Source of the DNA: Deltaproteobacteria bacterium
GTDB taxonomy: Bacteria > Desulfobacterota > DSM-4660 > Desulfatiglandales > Desulfatiglandaceae
Direction of reading: 5' to 3'
Assembly: GCA_021737785.1 (NCBI GenBank)
Contig: JAIPDI010000012.1
Location: 39,477-103,476 of the forward strand
Length of the DNA stretch: 64,000 nucleotides
The notes under the pieces are model-generated. The model searched no databases. It worked only from the letters and a program-made list of their open reading frames with translations, and was not told the DNA's origin. This document shows positions 36,708 through 46,435 of this stretch, in pieces (position 1 is the first letter of the stretch; every line of letters begins with the position of its first letter). The position numbers and the translations under genes were made by a program.

Positions 36708-37661
36708 TTATTTGGAGCCTATGAGACTCCGTGCAAAGATTCCAAATGCCTCCGGGTCAAGCTTCCCTTTCACGACCTCTTCCTTGATGAGCTGGAGCGC
36801 CTCGATAGGATCCATCGGATCCTTGTATGGCCGCCAGTTTGTCAATGCCTCATAGGTATCGATCACTGCCAGGACCATGGATTCTGGCAGCAGTCTGTCT
36901 CGGGGCGGTTTTCTTGGATAACCTGATCCGTCCAGTCTCTCGTGATGCTGCAGGGCCACGGTGCGGATCTTGTGATCCAATCTCGTCTGGGACAGAATAC
37001 CATATCCATCGTCCGGGTGATGGGTGATGGTTTCAAACTCGGCAGGGCTCAATTTGCGGGGGGCTTTCAGAATGGTGTCGGGGACCCGTATTTTTCCGAC
37101 ATCGTGAAGCAATCCGATGAGGCCAAACAGTTTCAATTCTTCAAGGGAAAGTCCCGCTGCGCGGGCATAGCCCAGGCAATACAGCATAACGTTTACAGAG
37201 TGGGCTGAGGTTGAATCGTCTTTGGCTGCGATGTCGAGCATGTTCTTGACAATCTCCGGGTTTGCCAGATAGCCGTCCACAATCACATCCAGGGTCTTTC
37301 CCAGGGAATGGAAGATCTCGGGCGCCGGGGTTGCCAGACTCAAATCCAGGGCCTTTTTCAACAATAGCTTTGACTTGGCGGGATTGGCCCTTAGGACCAT
37401 TTTCAGTTCGGCGTTGTACCTCTGCTGATGGCGGGAGACATGATGAATCCTGTCAGACAAGGACACGTACAGTTTGGGAGGAATTTTGCCCTCCTCTATT
37501 CTGACCCGATCGATGTCGACGCCCCTGGGTTTGTACAGGAGGAACTTGCACAGGCCCGGGTCCAGATAATACACATCAAAATCTTTATAATCTCTTATAT
37601 TTCCGGAGACTTCGACCAGGCGCTCCTTCCTTATCTCCATAAGTCGGTGTTTGGAAACCAT
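36708..37661 (-). CDS. HD-GYP domain c-di-GMP phosphodiesterase
   Basis: The C-terminal half carries the HD-GYP signature: HSVNVMLYCLGYA, LLHDVGKIRVPD, ITHHPDDGYGIL and QHHERLDGSGYP, the metal-binding and GYP residues needed to hydrolyse c-di-GMP. The N-terminal ~130 residues are an unassigned sensory or interaction region of the kind often found in such proteins. GTG at 37673 is an alternative start. It lies 125 bp downstream of the PilZ gene on the same strand, so turnover and sensing of c-di-GMP are probably linked. Confidence 0.9.
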   Translation of the reverse strand: MVSKHRLMEIRKERLVEVSGNIRDYKDFDVYYLDPGLCKFLLYKPRGVDIDRVRIEEGKIPPKLYVSLSDRIHHVSRHQQRYNAELKMVLRANPAKSKLLLKKALDLSLATPAPEIFHSLGKTLDVIVDGYLANPEIVKNMLDIAAKDDSTSAHSVNVMLYCLGYARAAGLSLEELKLFGLIGLLHDVGKIRVPDTILKAPRKLSPAEFETITHHPDDGYGILSQTRLDHKIRTVALQHHERLDGSGYPRKPPRDRLLPESMVLAVIDTYEALTNWRPYKDPMDPIEALQLIKEEVVKGKLDPEAFGIFARSLIGSK

Positions 37662-37786
37662 TGATTCTACCACGCCATTACTGGGATATTGTCAAGATTA
37701 GGGCCGTGCCCCGGGCAGCACAAATAGGCTGGCCGGTGAACCAAAGCGGGCCATTAGAGAGATGCGGTGATGTCCGTTCTCAACCG

Positions 37787-38494
37787 TCATACCGTTCCGG
37801 CCCTCCTTGCAAGGAACTCCCTTTGGAGGTTGTATAGGATTGCCTTCAGTGCACGCTTTTCGTTTCCGTCTATGGCCTTGAACTGGAGTCCGAAATGGAC
37901 GGTATGATTTGGAGCGCGTTCCTCCTGCCTTACCACCACGGATTCTCGGATCTGGACGCGATCTAATGGAAAAACGATTTCTATGTCCCGCAGTCTTTCC
38001 CGAACACTCAGAATCTCCTGATGCCTCTCTCTGATTCGAACTGTCACAAGGAGGCCGCCCATGCTGATGTCGCTCACATTCAACCGATACGTTTCTCCGT
38101 TTTTCTCGAAACAGACCCTGGTGCCGAGGGGGGCCTCAATCCGGAAGTGTTCACGCTTCTGTTCCCGATAGATGACGTCTGGAAACAGGACCCAGATCCG
38201 GTCGTCCGATATCTCGGCCGGCGATGCAGTGAATTCGCAGGGGACCTTGTTGGAATCCGTGAACTCGAATTTCAGAGATGCATCATCCAAGGAACTGAGC
38301 CCCTCCCTCAAATCCGCATGCAGGTCCACCGCGAATACCTCCCCCTTTTTTGATGCTTGAATGTCGTCGATCAGGGTTAGCAATTCCATGTCGGTCCTTC
38401 GGAGCCGCATATTGACGAGGGTCCTCTCCCTTTGGAGCTGTTCGATCAGATTTAGGATGTCCTTACCCCGGATATGATCTTTTGTCCCTGTCAT
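37787..38494 (-). CDS. PilZ-domain c-di-GMP receptor
   Basis: The PilZ motif is intact: RxxxR in KREHFRIEAP and the DxSxxG element in NVSDISMGGLLV. A preceding ~110-residue domain (YcgR-N-like) precedes the PilZ barrel, as in YcgR flagellar-brake proteins. An AAGGG Shine-Dalgarno sequence lies close to the ATG. With the HD-GYP gene it forms a c-di-GMP pair. The 345-bp spacer 38495-38839 upstream shows no convincing gene; a TTG-started short frame at 38755 has a good AGGAGG but overlaps gpmA and lacks family features. Confidence 0.85.
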   Translation of the reverse strand: MTGTKDHIRGKDILNLIEQLQRERTLVNMRLRRTDMELLTLIDDIQASKKGEVFAVDLHADLREGLSSLDDASLKFEFTDSNKVPCEFTASPAEISDDRIWVLFPDVIYREQKREHFRIEAPLGTRVCFEKNGETYRLNVSDISMGGLLVTVRIRERHQEILSVRERLRDIEIVFPLDRVQIRESVVVRQEERAPNHTVHFGLQFKAIDGNEKRALKAILYNLQREFLARRAGTV

Positions 38495-38839
38495 CGATGA
38501 ACCCTTTTTACAGCCGGCCTGTACGATGTGTGTGTCATCTGGGGTAGATTAGCAGAAATCGTGCCAAACCTGACATTCGAGCTATCCTGGTTATTTCAAT
38601 ATGTTGCGCCCATACTCCGATGACCTGATTCTGTCAAATTTATGGCTTTGGGGAAGAAACTGGGTTGCCCTGACCGTCCCCAAAACCGGCGACATGGAAG
38701 CCGGTCCCGAAATTCATATCATACCACGAAAGCGATCAAAAAAAGGAGGGTGTTTTGGAGATGTTTCAGAAATGGTCCCCGGCACAAAAAATGTTCGCAA
38801 ATTTTATCGGGATGATACATGTCAACCGAAAGTCTTATT

Positions 38840-39595
38840 TTATTGTGGTTGTTTTGACTTCCCCTGACGCGCCACCGCGGCCATGGCCTTTTTTACCAGC
38901 TCCGGGTCTCCCAGATAGTAGCGATCCACCGCTTTCAGATCATTGTCCAGCTCATAGACGAGGGGCATGCCCGTAGGGATGTTGAGGCTCACGATGTCAT
39001 CATCGGGAATATGATCCAGGTATTTGACCAGGGCACGCAGGCTGTTGCCATGGGCTGCGATGATCACCCGTTGACCGGACCGGATCACAGGCTCAATGCT
39101 CTCCCTCCAGTACGGCATAAACCGTTCCACCGTATCTTTGAGACACTCCGTAACAGGGAGTTCTGCTTCGGACAGATCCTTGTATCGGGGGTCATTACCC
39201 GGGTATCGCTCATCCGTCTTTTCCAGGGACGGGGGCCGCGTATCATAAGACCTGCGCCAGATCAGGACCTGCTTTTCGCCGAACCGCTTCGCCGTCTCCG
39301 CCTTATTAAGGCCCTGAAGGGCGCCGTAATGGCGTTCGTTCAGGCGCCAGTGCCGGTGGACAGGGATCCACATGAGATCCATCTCATCGAGGACGATCCA
39401 GAGCGTCCGGATGGCTCTTTTCAAAACCGAAGTAAAGGCGATATCAAAGGTATAGCCCTCTTGTTTCAGTATGTGACCGGCATCTTCTGCCTCCTGTTTC
39501 CCGTGTTCGGAAAGATCCACATCCGTCCATCCGGTGAACAGGTTTTCCTTATTCCATATGCTTTCGCCGTGGCGAAGCAGGACGACCTTGTGCAT
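38840..39595 (-). CDS. gpmA: 2,3-bisphosphoglycerate-dependent phosphoglycerate mutase
   Basis: Interconverts 3- and 2-phosphoglycerate in glycolysis and gluconeogenesis. His9 in LLRHGES is the phosphohistidine, and the second His in [12 protein letters not shown], the [11 protein letters not shown] loop and the RRSYDTRPP block are all present. Its 251 residues match the usual length. A consensus AAGGAGG lies 5 bp before the ATG. It is a single gene. The 375-bp gap to the next gene (39596-39970) holds only an unsupported 85-codon frame. Confidence 0.95.
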   Translation of the reverse strand: MHKVVLLRHGESIWNKENLFTGWTDVDLSEHGKQEAEDAGHILKQEGYTFDIAFTSVLKRAIRTLWIVLDEMDLMWIPVHRHWRLNERHYGALQGLNKAETAKRFGEKQVLIWRRSYDTRPPSLEKTDERYPGNDPRYKDLSEAELPVTECLKDTVERFMPYWRESIEPVIRSGQRVIIAAHGNSLRALVKYLDHIPDDDIVSLNIPTGMPLVYELDNDLKAVDRYYLGDPELVKKAMAAVARQGKSKQPQ

Positions 39596-39970
39596 GGTTT
39601 CCTCCTTGATAATGATCGATCAGGATCTCTTTTCTGAAGGATCGGACTTTCCTGTTGTCATGATCCTTATGTCCGGTCTTTCCTCGGCCGGAAAGTTCTC
39701 AATGCCGGATGACTGACTATTGGACTCATTATCTGTAACTTCTCTGAGGTTTGCCGTCCAGAATGCTTCCGGGACCTGGGTGAAACCTGTTTGGTTACGG
39801 CCGTCCGGCCGCCTTAGGAAAGACTTGAACGCGGCCATCTGATTATGTATGGTGTCTTCAGGTCTTCTGCACGACATGTTTCATCCGAAGCAGAACACAT
39901 CAATTATACACCAAGTCGCCGGGGCCTACAAGCGCCGGGAAAAACGCTTTTTATATAGTGAGTCGAAATA

Positions 39971-40282
39971 ATGTCCCGGGGTTCTCAAAAACCGAATAAC
40001 CTGGCCATTGCCGGATTTCTGACCCCCTTTGCCGCGGCCGGGATCATCGGTACGCTGATCCTCGGGTTTGAGGAGGATGTCACATCCTTCCCGGTCTCGA
40101 TTCTCTATCTGATCATCGTCCCTGTCGTCCTTCTGACAGGATTTATTTTCTCCCTCAAATCGATCCCGCTCATTGAAGAACTGGGGGACAAGGATTATGC
40201 CTATTCCGGGTTAACCCTGAACGTCCTCTTCCTCATTGTCTATATCACATCCGTGATCTATTTTCTCACCTCACCCGGTTAA
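39971..40282 (+). CDS. Small membrane protein, unknown function
   Basis: A 103-residue protein with three hydrophobic segments (about 11-29, 42-61 and 79-99) joined by short charged loops (GFEEDVTS, EELGDKDYA). No family is recognised. It stands alone between gpmA and the second TRAP operon, on the opposite strand. The hydrophobic pattern and codon regularity make it a likely real gene. The 243-bp spacer after it has GC-rich hairpins and one copy of the GTTGCGGC repeat. Confidence 0.6.
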   Translation: MSRGSQKPNNLAIAGFLTPFAAAGIIGTLILGFEEDVTSFPVSILYLIIVPVVLLTGFIFSLKSIPLIEELGDKDYAYSGLTLNVLFLIVYITSVIYFLTSPG

Positions 40283-40348
40283 GACCGCCGAAGTAATCTT
40301 CATCGCGATAAATAAAGAAGTCTGGTGTCTTTGTCGACTTGTTAAAAT

Positions 40349-40376
40349 GTTTTGTTGCGGCCGATAGGCCGTCTTG
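40349..40376. repeat. Copy of the GTTGCGGC-GGCCG repeat
   Basis: A short GC-rich inverted repeat (GCGGCC/GGCCG) preceded by TTTTGTTGCGG, similar to segments near 46252-46278 and 52850-52877. It is followed at 40381-40403 by a CCCTTGGC/GCCAAGGG hairpin. Confidence 0.45.
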
Positions 40377-40525
40377 GGAGTCCCTTGGCGGCCAGCCAAG
40401 GGGTGACCGCAAGAGAAGACCTGTTTAAGTGGAAACCTTGAGGATCGATTGTACAGGGTGGAAGAGACGGGAGGAGGCCGAGGAAAAATTCCCTGCGGCC
40501 TCTTCAGGAAAGCGAGCCTGTTTCA

Positions 40526-41824
40526 TCACATCCGCGACGGCAGAAAAAGGGCAAGCTGGGGGAAAAGGATTAACAGAATGATCAACAGCAGGGCCGCCGC
40601 CAGGAAGGGCAGGATTCCCCGGAAAATGACGGTCAGGGGGACATTGGGGGCCGCTGCTTTCAAGACAAAAACATTCAGGCCTACGGGGGGCGTTATCAAC
40701 CCCACCTCCAGGACAATCACCATCAAAACGCCGAACCAGATAGGATCGAATTGGAGGGCCTCTATTACAGGGAAGATGATGGGGACTGTGAGGATCATGA
40801 TGGCATAGCAATCCATCACACACCCCATCATGACATAAATCAGGATAATGGCCATCAGGATGACGATTTTTGGCAGGGCAAGTCCGGCGATGAAGTCCGC
40901 AAGACCCATCGGAATTCTGGCCAATCCCAGGAAAGAGGAAAAGATGTTTGCCCCGATGATGATCAAGAAGATCATGGCCGTGGTCTTACCCGTTTCAAGG
41001 AGGCATTGAATGAGGCCCTGCACGCTTAACTTCCCCTTGAGCAAGGCGATAACAAAGGACCCGAAGGCGCCTACACCAGCCGCTTCGGTTGGTGTGACGA
41101 TGCCCATGTACAGCCCGCCCATGACGATGAAAATGAGGAGAAGGATACCCCACGTACCGGACAGGGACCTGATTTTCACCCCCCATGTTGTTGACTCCCC
41201 ACGGGGACCCATCTCCGGGTTGAGCTTGCATTGCAGATAAATCGTCAGAATAAACAAGACGGCAAGCAGTATCCCCGGCACGATTCCCGCCATAAACAAT
41301 CTGCCGATGGATTCCTGCGTCAGAATCCCGTATATGACAAACCCGATGCTCGGCGGAATCAGAATTCCCAATGTCCCGCCCGCGGCCACGCAGCCTGTGG
41401 AGAGCCTTTGGTTGTATTTATACTTGTCCATCTCAGGGATTGCCACCATGCCCATGGTGGCGCCGGTGGCAAGGGAAGACCCGCAGACTGCGGCAAAGCC
41501 GGCGCAGGCGCAGACGGTCGCCATGGCCAGCCCCCCTCGAAACCGGCCCATCCATGCATATACGGTCTTGTAAATATCGGTGCTGATGCCTGAGATAAAG
41601 GCAAACTGCCCCATGAGGACGAAAAGGGGTATCACACTCAGGGTATAGGACGATCCCTCAGCCAAGGGCGTGATCCCCAGGATACTCATGCCGGAATCCC
41701 ACCCCACAATGATGCACAGACCCAGGAACCCCACCAAGGCCATGGCAATGCCGATATACATCCCCATGGCAAGGAGGATGAACATCAGTAAAATCCCGAT
41801 CATGCCTATCATTTCAGGGCTCAT
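40526..41824 (-). CDS. TRAP transporter large permease DctM
   Basis: An intact 432-residue DctM with about 12 membrane helices, including GFAAVCGSSLATGATMGMVAIPEM and GTLGILIPPSIGFVIYG, the conserved loops of the transport core. It imports an organic acid with DctP and DctQ using the sodium gradient. Its ATG overlaps the dctQ stop (ATGA), showing coupling. It serves as an internal reference for the frameshifted DctM at 32621-33957. Confidence 0.93.
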   Translation of the reverse strand: MSPEMIGMIGILLMFILLAMGMYIGIAMALVGFLGLCIIVGWDSGMSILGITPLAEGSSYTLSVIPLFVLMGQFAFISGISTDIYKTVYAWMGRFRGGLAMATVCACAGFAAVCGSSLATGATMGMVAIPEMDKYKYNQRLSTGCVAAGGTLGILIPPSIGFVIYGILTQESIGRLFMAGIVPGILLAVLFILTIYLQCKLNPEMGPRGESTTWGVKIRSLSGTWGILLLIFIVMGGLYMGIVTPTEAAGVGAFGSFVIALLKGKLSVQGLIQCLLETGKTTAMIFLIIIGANIFSSFLGLARIPMGLADFIAGLALPKIVILMAIILIYVMMGCVMDCYAIMILTVPIIFPVIEALQFDPIWFGVLMVIVLEVGLITPPVGLNVFVLKAAAPNVPLTVIFRGILPFLAAALLLIILLILFPQLALFLPSRM

Positions 41825-42324
41825 GAATCGACGGTCTCCTTTCTATCGCCGAATAATCTCAGCAGATCCCGTACATATTCAATGCACATTACGAGGCATC
41901 CCAGGACAAGAAAGAAAACAAAGGGATAAATGGGGAGGCCCAGATTGGGGGAGGCCTCTCCGAATTCAACCAGCTCAAGGGCCCTTACAAAACCCATGTA
42001 GGTAATCAGGCCCATAAGGATCAGGCAGAGGGAATGGTTGAACAGCTCGATATATATCTGAAGTTTTTTAGGAAAGAGGGAAATCAACAGGTCTACGGAG
42101 ACATGGGTTTTGCTCAATTGGGTATATGCAAGAAAAGAAAAAATCAGGATCAGGACCATAAACTCGGTCAGCTCAAAGACGCCCAGGATCGGCGCATTAA
42201 AGAAATATCGGCCTATCACATCGGCCGTGGTGAGACACATGATGCCGAACAGCGAGCAGGCCCCCACATAGGCAAGGGAGGCGCTTATTCGCCCCAATTT
42301 GTCGGAAACGGCTTTCATCCTCAT
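41821..42324 (-). CDS. TRAP transporter small permease DctQ
   Basis: Four hydrophobic segments and the LAYTQLSKTHVSVDLL block characteristic of DctQ. The start at 42324 (MRMKAV) is preferred over 42420, since the extra 32 residues are basic and unlike the family. The final bases overlap dctM. It lies 120 bp downstream of dctP, and the three genes form one operon. Confidence 0.88.
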   Translation of the reverse strand: MRMKAVSDKLGRISASLAYVGACSLFGIMCLTTADVIGRYFFNAPILGVFELTEFMVLILIFSFLAYTQLSKTHVSVDLLISLFPKKLQIYIELFNHSLCLILMGLITYMGFVRALELVEFGEASPNLGLPIYPFVFFLVLGCLVMCIEYVRDLLRLFGDRKETVDS

Positions 42325-42444
42325 GCCTCTTAAGTCCCCCTTTCCGGCGCGAAATAACGATCCGGAGAGGAGGACAATTCTTTGGATTGCCCTCTTCCCG
42401 GATCGTCTTGCATCCCGCACCCTATCTGCTTGACAATGGGCCGC

Positions 42445-43470
42445 CTATTCGCCGGTCAGTTTCACCGCGGCATCCAATACGGCCTTTCCCGGAAGACCTT
42501 TTTTATCCATATCCTCTATCCATTCAGCCCTGAGGGGCAAGGACAACTCCTTCAACCGGTTTCTTTCCTCAGGAGAGAGCTGAATGGCTTCCATCCCCTT
42601 ATCCATGCAGAGCTTTTTCATGACAGGCCTTACCGCATCGTACACCCTTCCGGCCTCTTCCGACATGACCATTCCCGTTGTCTGGTCAATCGCTTTTTTT
42701 ACATCATCCGGCAGGGAATCATATTTTTTCTTGTTCATGACCACCATCATGGTCATGGTGTAAAAATCGGCCTCTGTCCCATATTTTAAGAGCTCGGCCA
42801 GTTTGAAGACAAAATTGCCCTCCCACGGAAGGACGGTCCCATCCACGACGCCTCTTTCAAGGGCCGTGTAGGTATCGGTTACCGGCATATTGACCGGGAC
42901 TGCGCCGAACAATTTGAGCGCCTTGGTCACGTGCGGATTTGCGGTCCTGAATTTCATCCCCTTGAAATCCTCGATGGTTTTTATCGGCTTTTTAACCGAA
43001 TTGAATCCACCGGGATCGTGACAGAAAAGCGCAAGGAGTTTCACCTTCCCATACTCTTTTTGAAACTCAGGAAACTGCTCATAAACCTTCCACATGGCTA
43101 CTGAGGTCTTCTGGGCTGAGGGAACCATAAAGGGGAGCTCGAACACCGAGGTCATGGGGAACCGGCCGGGGGTATAATCATGCAGGATATAGACGATGTC
43201 CGCGATCCCTTTTTCCGCCAGCGCATAATGATCCGGGGTCTTTCCCAGGGCGCCGCCGGGGAAGAAGGTTACCTTGACCTGTCCATTCGTCATCTTGCTG
43301 ATTTTTTCGGCCCAGGGTTCGAATACCTTTGTCTGCATGGTATGCTTGGGGGAAAAGGCCGTGGCAAACTTCAGTTCTATTGTCTCGGCCCCGACAAGCG
43401 CCGGGGGTAGAACGACTATGATACCAAAAACCGCCACCATAAACGCCGCCAATACTGTTGTTTTCTTCAT
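42445..43470 (-). CDS. TRAP transporter substrate-binding protein DctP
   Basis: A periplasmic receptor with a signal peptide at about 1-28 (VLPPALVGAE). MKFRTANPHVTKAL provides the conserved ligand Arg and PVTDTYTALERGVVDG the substrate-loop motif. The start at 43470 has AAAGGAGGGTG just upstream; the longer frame to 43524 was rejected. It is clearly diverged from the first DctP (34725-35747), so the two systems probably take up different acids. It lies downstream of an acyl-CoA ligase gene. Confidence 0.92.
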   Translation of the reverse strand: MKKTTVLAAFMVAVFGIIVVLPPALVGAETIELKFATAFSPKHTMQTKVFEPWAEKISKMTNGQVKVTFFPGGALGKTPDHYALAEKGIADIVYILHDYTPGRFPMTSVFELPFMVPSAQKTSVAMWKVYEQFPEFQKEYGKVKLLALFCHDPGGFNSVKKPIKTIEDFKGMKFRTANPHVTKALKLFGAVPVNMPVTDTYTALERGVVDGTVLPWEGNFVFKLAELLKYGTEADFYTMTMMVVMNKKKYDSLPDDVKKAIDQTTGMVMSEEAGRVYDAVRPVMKKLCMDKGMEAIQLSPEERNRLKELSLPLRAEWIEDMDKKGLPGKAVLDAAVKLTGE

Positions 43471-43591
43471 CTTGCACCCTCCTTTTGTTTTTTTCATAGC
43501 GGCATCGCCGCAATGCCCACACAAAGAGACCCAATACTCCCTAAGATTGAAAACGCTCCCAAGTTCCTGAACTCCTCAGCTTTTCAATAAC

Positions 43592-45088
43592 TCAATTCTC
43601 CTTGAGATATTTTTTTCTGAGTTCCCGTTTCAATATTTTACCGGCTGCGCTCTTGGGGAACTCTTTAACGATACGATATTCCTTTGGAACCTTAAACGGG
43701 GAGAGCCTGGCTTTTAACCGGGACGAAAACTCGGCCGCATCGATCTTCATGCCGGGCTTGGGAATGATCACGGCGGTAACCCGTTCCCCCCATTCATTGT
43801 CCGGAAGTCCGATCACCGTGCATTCTTCCACCTCCGGCAGGGTATAGAGAACTTCTTCGATTTCCCGGGGATAAACATTTTCACCGCCGGTAATGATCAT
43901 ATCCTTCAACCGGTCTACGATATACAGGTATCCATGATCGTCCATCTGGCCGAGATCACCACTCCTGAACCATTCGTCCCAGAAAACAGAGGCGGTTTCT
44001 TCAGGCTTGTTCAGATACCCCTTCATGATATTCCGCCCGCGAATGCAGATCTCGCCTTCTTCCCCTGTTTCTTTGATATTTCCTTCAAGATCTCGTATCT
44101 GGACCTCCTCCCCGGAAACAGGGGTTCCTACGGAACCGACCACATGACGTAAATAATGGTTGTAGGTAACCATGGACGCGCTCTCTGTCATGCCATAGGC
44201 CTCATGAATCGACAGCCCTGTCTCGTCTTTCCAGTGACGAACGACTTCTGCGGCCATGCTGGCCGCTGCTGAAAAGCAGTAGCGGACGGATCCCAATTTC
44301 TCTTTAATACGATCCAATGAGAGAAGACGGACATACACCGTGGGCACCGCAAAAAGTTTGGTCACCCGTCCGGTTGCCATGGCATTCAAGATCTTCTCCA
44401 TATCAAATGATGGGAGCAGTTCCAGACAACCCCCGCTCAATATGGTGGCATTCATGATGTGCATCTGCCCGAATACATGGTTGAAGGGAAGAAAGCAGAG
44501 GGCCCGGTCGTTTTCGTTGGACCGTTCATTGAAAACCACATTCTGGATGGCCGTGTAAATGTTCTCGTGGCTGAGAAGAACCCCTTTGGGAATTCCTGTA
44601 GTACCGCCGGTAAAGAGGATCGCTGCGGTATCCGACCTATCCCGTTCCAAGGCCTTGAATGATCCTGAACCTGCGTCAGCCAAGCCGGCCAGGTCCAGAT
44701 CTCCGCCCGGACAGATAATTTTCTCCAGGACACCGGGCCGCTTCATTCCTTTCAGATCATCCAGCTTATTTTCGTGCGCATAAATGATCTTCGGAAGAGA
44801 GTCGTTTATGGACGTAGCCAGCTCACTCGCTTTAAGGAGACTGGACATGGTCACCGCCACTGCACCCGCCTTCAACACCCCGAAATAAAAGGCCAGCCAG
44901 TCCCCTGAGTTGGGGGCGCAGAGGGCGACGGGGTCCCCAGGCTGGATTCCCAGGCGGATCAGCCCCGTTGCGATGCGGTTTGCCCGATCATTGAGGCGGG
45001 CGAAGCTTATATCAGAGTCGCCCTCGCTGATAACCGGACGGGATGGAAAAAAGTGTGCCGAACGCTCCAGATTTCTTGCGATATTCAT
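43592..45088 (-). CDS. AMP-forming acyl-CoA ligase
   Basis: An ANL-superfamily ligase with A3 LFTGGTTGIPKGV, A5 EAYGMTESASM, A7 RSGDLGQMDDHG and C-terminal catalytic Lys in AAGKILKREL. It is full length (498 residues) and resembles long-chain or aromatic acid CoA ligases more than MatB. The start at 45088 (MNIARNLERSAHFFP) fits the family; 45121 is an alternative. It presumably activates the acid imported by the downstream TRAP genes. It is divergent from a GntR/FCD regulator gene. Confidence 0.88.
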   Translation of the reverse strand: MNIARNLERSAHFFPSRPVISEGDSDISFARLNDRANRIATGLIRLGIQPGDPVALCAPNSGDWLAFYFGVLKAGAVAVTMSSLLKASELATSINDSLPKIIYAHENKLDDLKGMKRPGVLEKIICPGGDLDLAGLADAGSGSFKALERDRSDTAAILFTGGTTGIPKGVLLSHENIYTAIQNVVFNERSNENDRALCFLPFNHVFGQMHIMNATILSGGCLELLPSFDMEKILNAMATGRVTKLFAVPTVYVRLLSLDRIKEKLGSVRYCFSAAASMAAEVVRHWKDETGLSIHEAYGMTESASMVTYNHYLRHVVGSVGTPVSGEEVQIRDLEGNIKETGEEGEICIRGRNIMKGYLNKPEETASVFWDEWFRSGDLGQMDDHGYLYIVDRLKDMIITGGENVYPREIEEVLYTLPEVEECTVIGLPDNEWGERVTAVIIPKPGMKIDAAEFSSRLKARLSPFKVPKEYRIVKEFPKSAAGKILKRELRKKYLKEN

Positions 45089-45285
45089 TGTTAAAAAGCC
45101 TTCCTGCCACGGACCTCCCATGGAGACGATGACCTTGAAACGTAGACATATGGGAAGGTTTGAATTTTTGCTGGATTATTGGCGCAAAAAATTATAAAAA
45201 ATTCAAAAGAATGGCTGATGAGGCCAAGTAATAAAGTTGTGAGTCAACTAAGCTTGGGAAAAAGAAATAAATTACGAAAATCATC

Positions 45286-45327
45286 TTGACAGGATCGGAG
45301 CTTATATGGTCTAACATTTAATGTCAA
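45286..45327. promoter_or_regulatory. Possible overlapping promoter/operator between ligase and GntR genes
   Basis: In the 296-bp divergent spacer, TTGACA on each strand (45286-45291, and 45322-45327 as TGTCAA) faces the other around TGGTCTAACA. Spacing to -10-like boxes is imperfect (TCTAAC at 18 bp on plus). It may be a regulator-controlled site. The rest of the spacer is AT-rich without other features. Confidence 0.3.
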
Positions 45328-45384
45328 GCCAAACTTGCTATTTCAACATCTTTTTTTTATTTTTCCCGAATATTCAGGTACAGA

Positions 45385-46122
45385 ATGCCCAATTTCAAGC
45401 CTATAAAGACTTCGAGGGTCTTCGAGGACGTGTTGATTCAGCTTAAAGAGGCGATTCTCAAAGGCGCTGTTAAGTCTGGAGATAAACTGCCTTCAGAGCG
45501 TGAACTCACCTTGCAATTTCAGGTCAGCAGAGGCGTGATTCGGGAGGCAATTCGTGCCCTGGAACTCAGCGGTTTTGTTGTCATGCGCCAGGGGCCTGCA
45601 GGGGGCGCCTTTGTAACCGATCTGTCGTTCAGTCAGGTGGGAAACGCCTTTCTTGATTTGTTTCTGGCAAACACGGTTTCCATGGCAGAGGTTGCCCAGG
45701 TCAGGTCCCATGTCGAACCCAAGGTCGCGCAACTGGCCGCGCTCCACATTACCCCTGCGTACCAGAAACTGCTGGAGAAGGCAGAGAAAGAGGAATTCAT
45801 AACCCCCATATCCTACGCGGAGAGAATCGCCAGACTTACAGAGGTTCATCATGTCCTGGCCCAGATCTGCGGCAACCATTTCTTTGAGGCGATTGTCAGA
45901 TCCATGCTCAAGCTCACCGCAGAAGTTGTCCTTGCCGTGGAACCCGACCATGAGGCCCTGCATAACCCCGGAGAGCATCGCGCCATCATCGATGCCGTCA
46001 TCAAGGGCGACGGGGAGGCCGCATCCCGGGAGATGAAACAGCATCTCAATAGGCTTTCCGATAGCCTGATCGAAATGGAAAAAATCTACCGGGAGAGATT
46101 TTCTCTTGAAAAGGCCCCGTGA
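45385..46122 (+). CDS. GntR-family regulator, FadR/FCD subgroup
   Basis: An N-terminal winged helix (residues 10-78; LPSERELTLQFQVSRGVIRE) and a C-terminal FCD domain with histidines around 136-206 (HHVLAQICGNH, NPGEHRAII) placed as in metal-binding FCD proteins. It is divergent from the acyl-CoA ligase/TRAP operon, which it probably controls. Its arrangement mirrors the first module, but here the regulator is on the opposite strand. Confidence 0.9.
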   Translation: MPNFKPIKTSRVFEDVLIQLKEAILKGAVKSGDKLPSERELTLQFQVSRGVIREAIRALELSGFVVMRQGPAGGAFVTDLSFSQVGNAFLDLFLANTVSMAEVAQVRSHVEPKVAQLAALHITPAYQKLLEKAEKEEFITPISYAERIARLTEVHHVLAQICGNHFFEAIVRSMLKLTAEVVLAVEPDHEALHNPGEHRAIIDAVIKGDGEAASREMKQHLNRLSDSLIEMEKIYRERFSLEKAP

Positions 46123-46140
46123 ATGGGCCGCTGCGAGAGA

Positions 46141-46290
46141 TATCAGAATCTTTGATTGTAATCCCGCCTTGCGGGACACCATGCGAAGAAGCTGGTGCCT
46201 TATGGGTAAGCGCTCTGAAAATTTCCGGGATTTGCACCAACATCTTTTTGGTTGCGGCTGTTAGGCCGCCTTAGGTGTTTTTTTGATTCC
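46141..46290. repeat. Dispersed repeat copy D (lacks the MITE-like core)
   Basis: Contains a GCGGGA palindrome (46162-46176), the left flank ATGCGAAGAAGCTGGTGCC and, joined at GCGCTC, the right flank (ATTTGCACC..GGTTGCGGCTG). The same flanks surround a 235-bp insert at 52578-52812, so this resembles the unoccupied form. The rest of the 313-bp spacer to 46435 shows nothing else. Confidence 0.6.
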
Positions 46291-46435
46291 GCATTCCAGG
46301 CCTGCAGATCAGATCAACAATCCCGCGATGCGGAACGCTCAGATTTTCCTTGCCCCATACGGAACATCCCACTATACTCCGCCAATGAAAAGGCCATTCC
46401 CCCTGACGAACCTGACAATGGGATAGAGAACGTCC

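Noticed and set aside
38755..38976. Short plus-strand ORF with a good AGGAGG
   Set aside because: It overlaps the gpmA 3' end by about 137 bp, the encoded tail is Pro-rich antisense-like sequence, and no domain is visible.
39620..39877. 85-codon minus-strand ORF upstream of gpmA
   Set aside because: There is no ribosome-binding site, no recognisable motif and a composition like a spacer.
40449..40808. Plus-strand ORF opposite the second dctM
   Set aside because: It is a shadow of the conserved DctM frame; its basic, Arg/Lys-rich sequence is typical of antisense translation.
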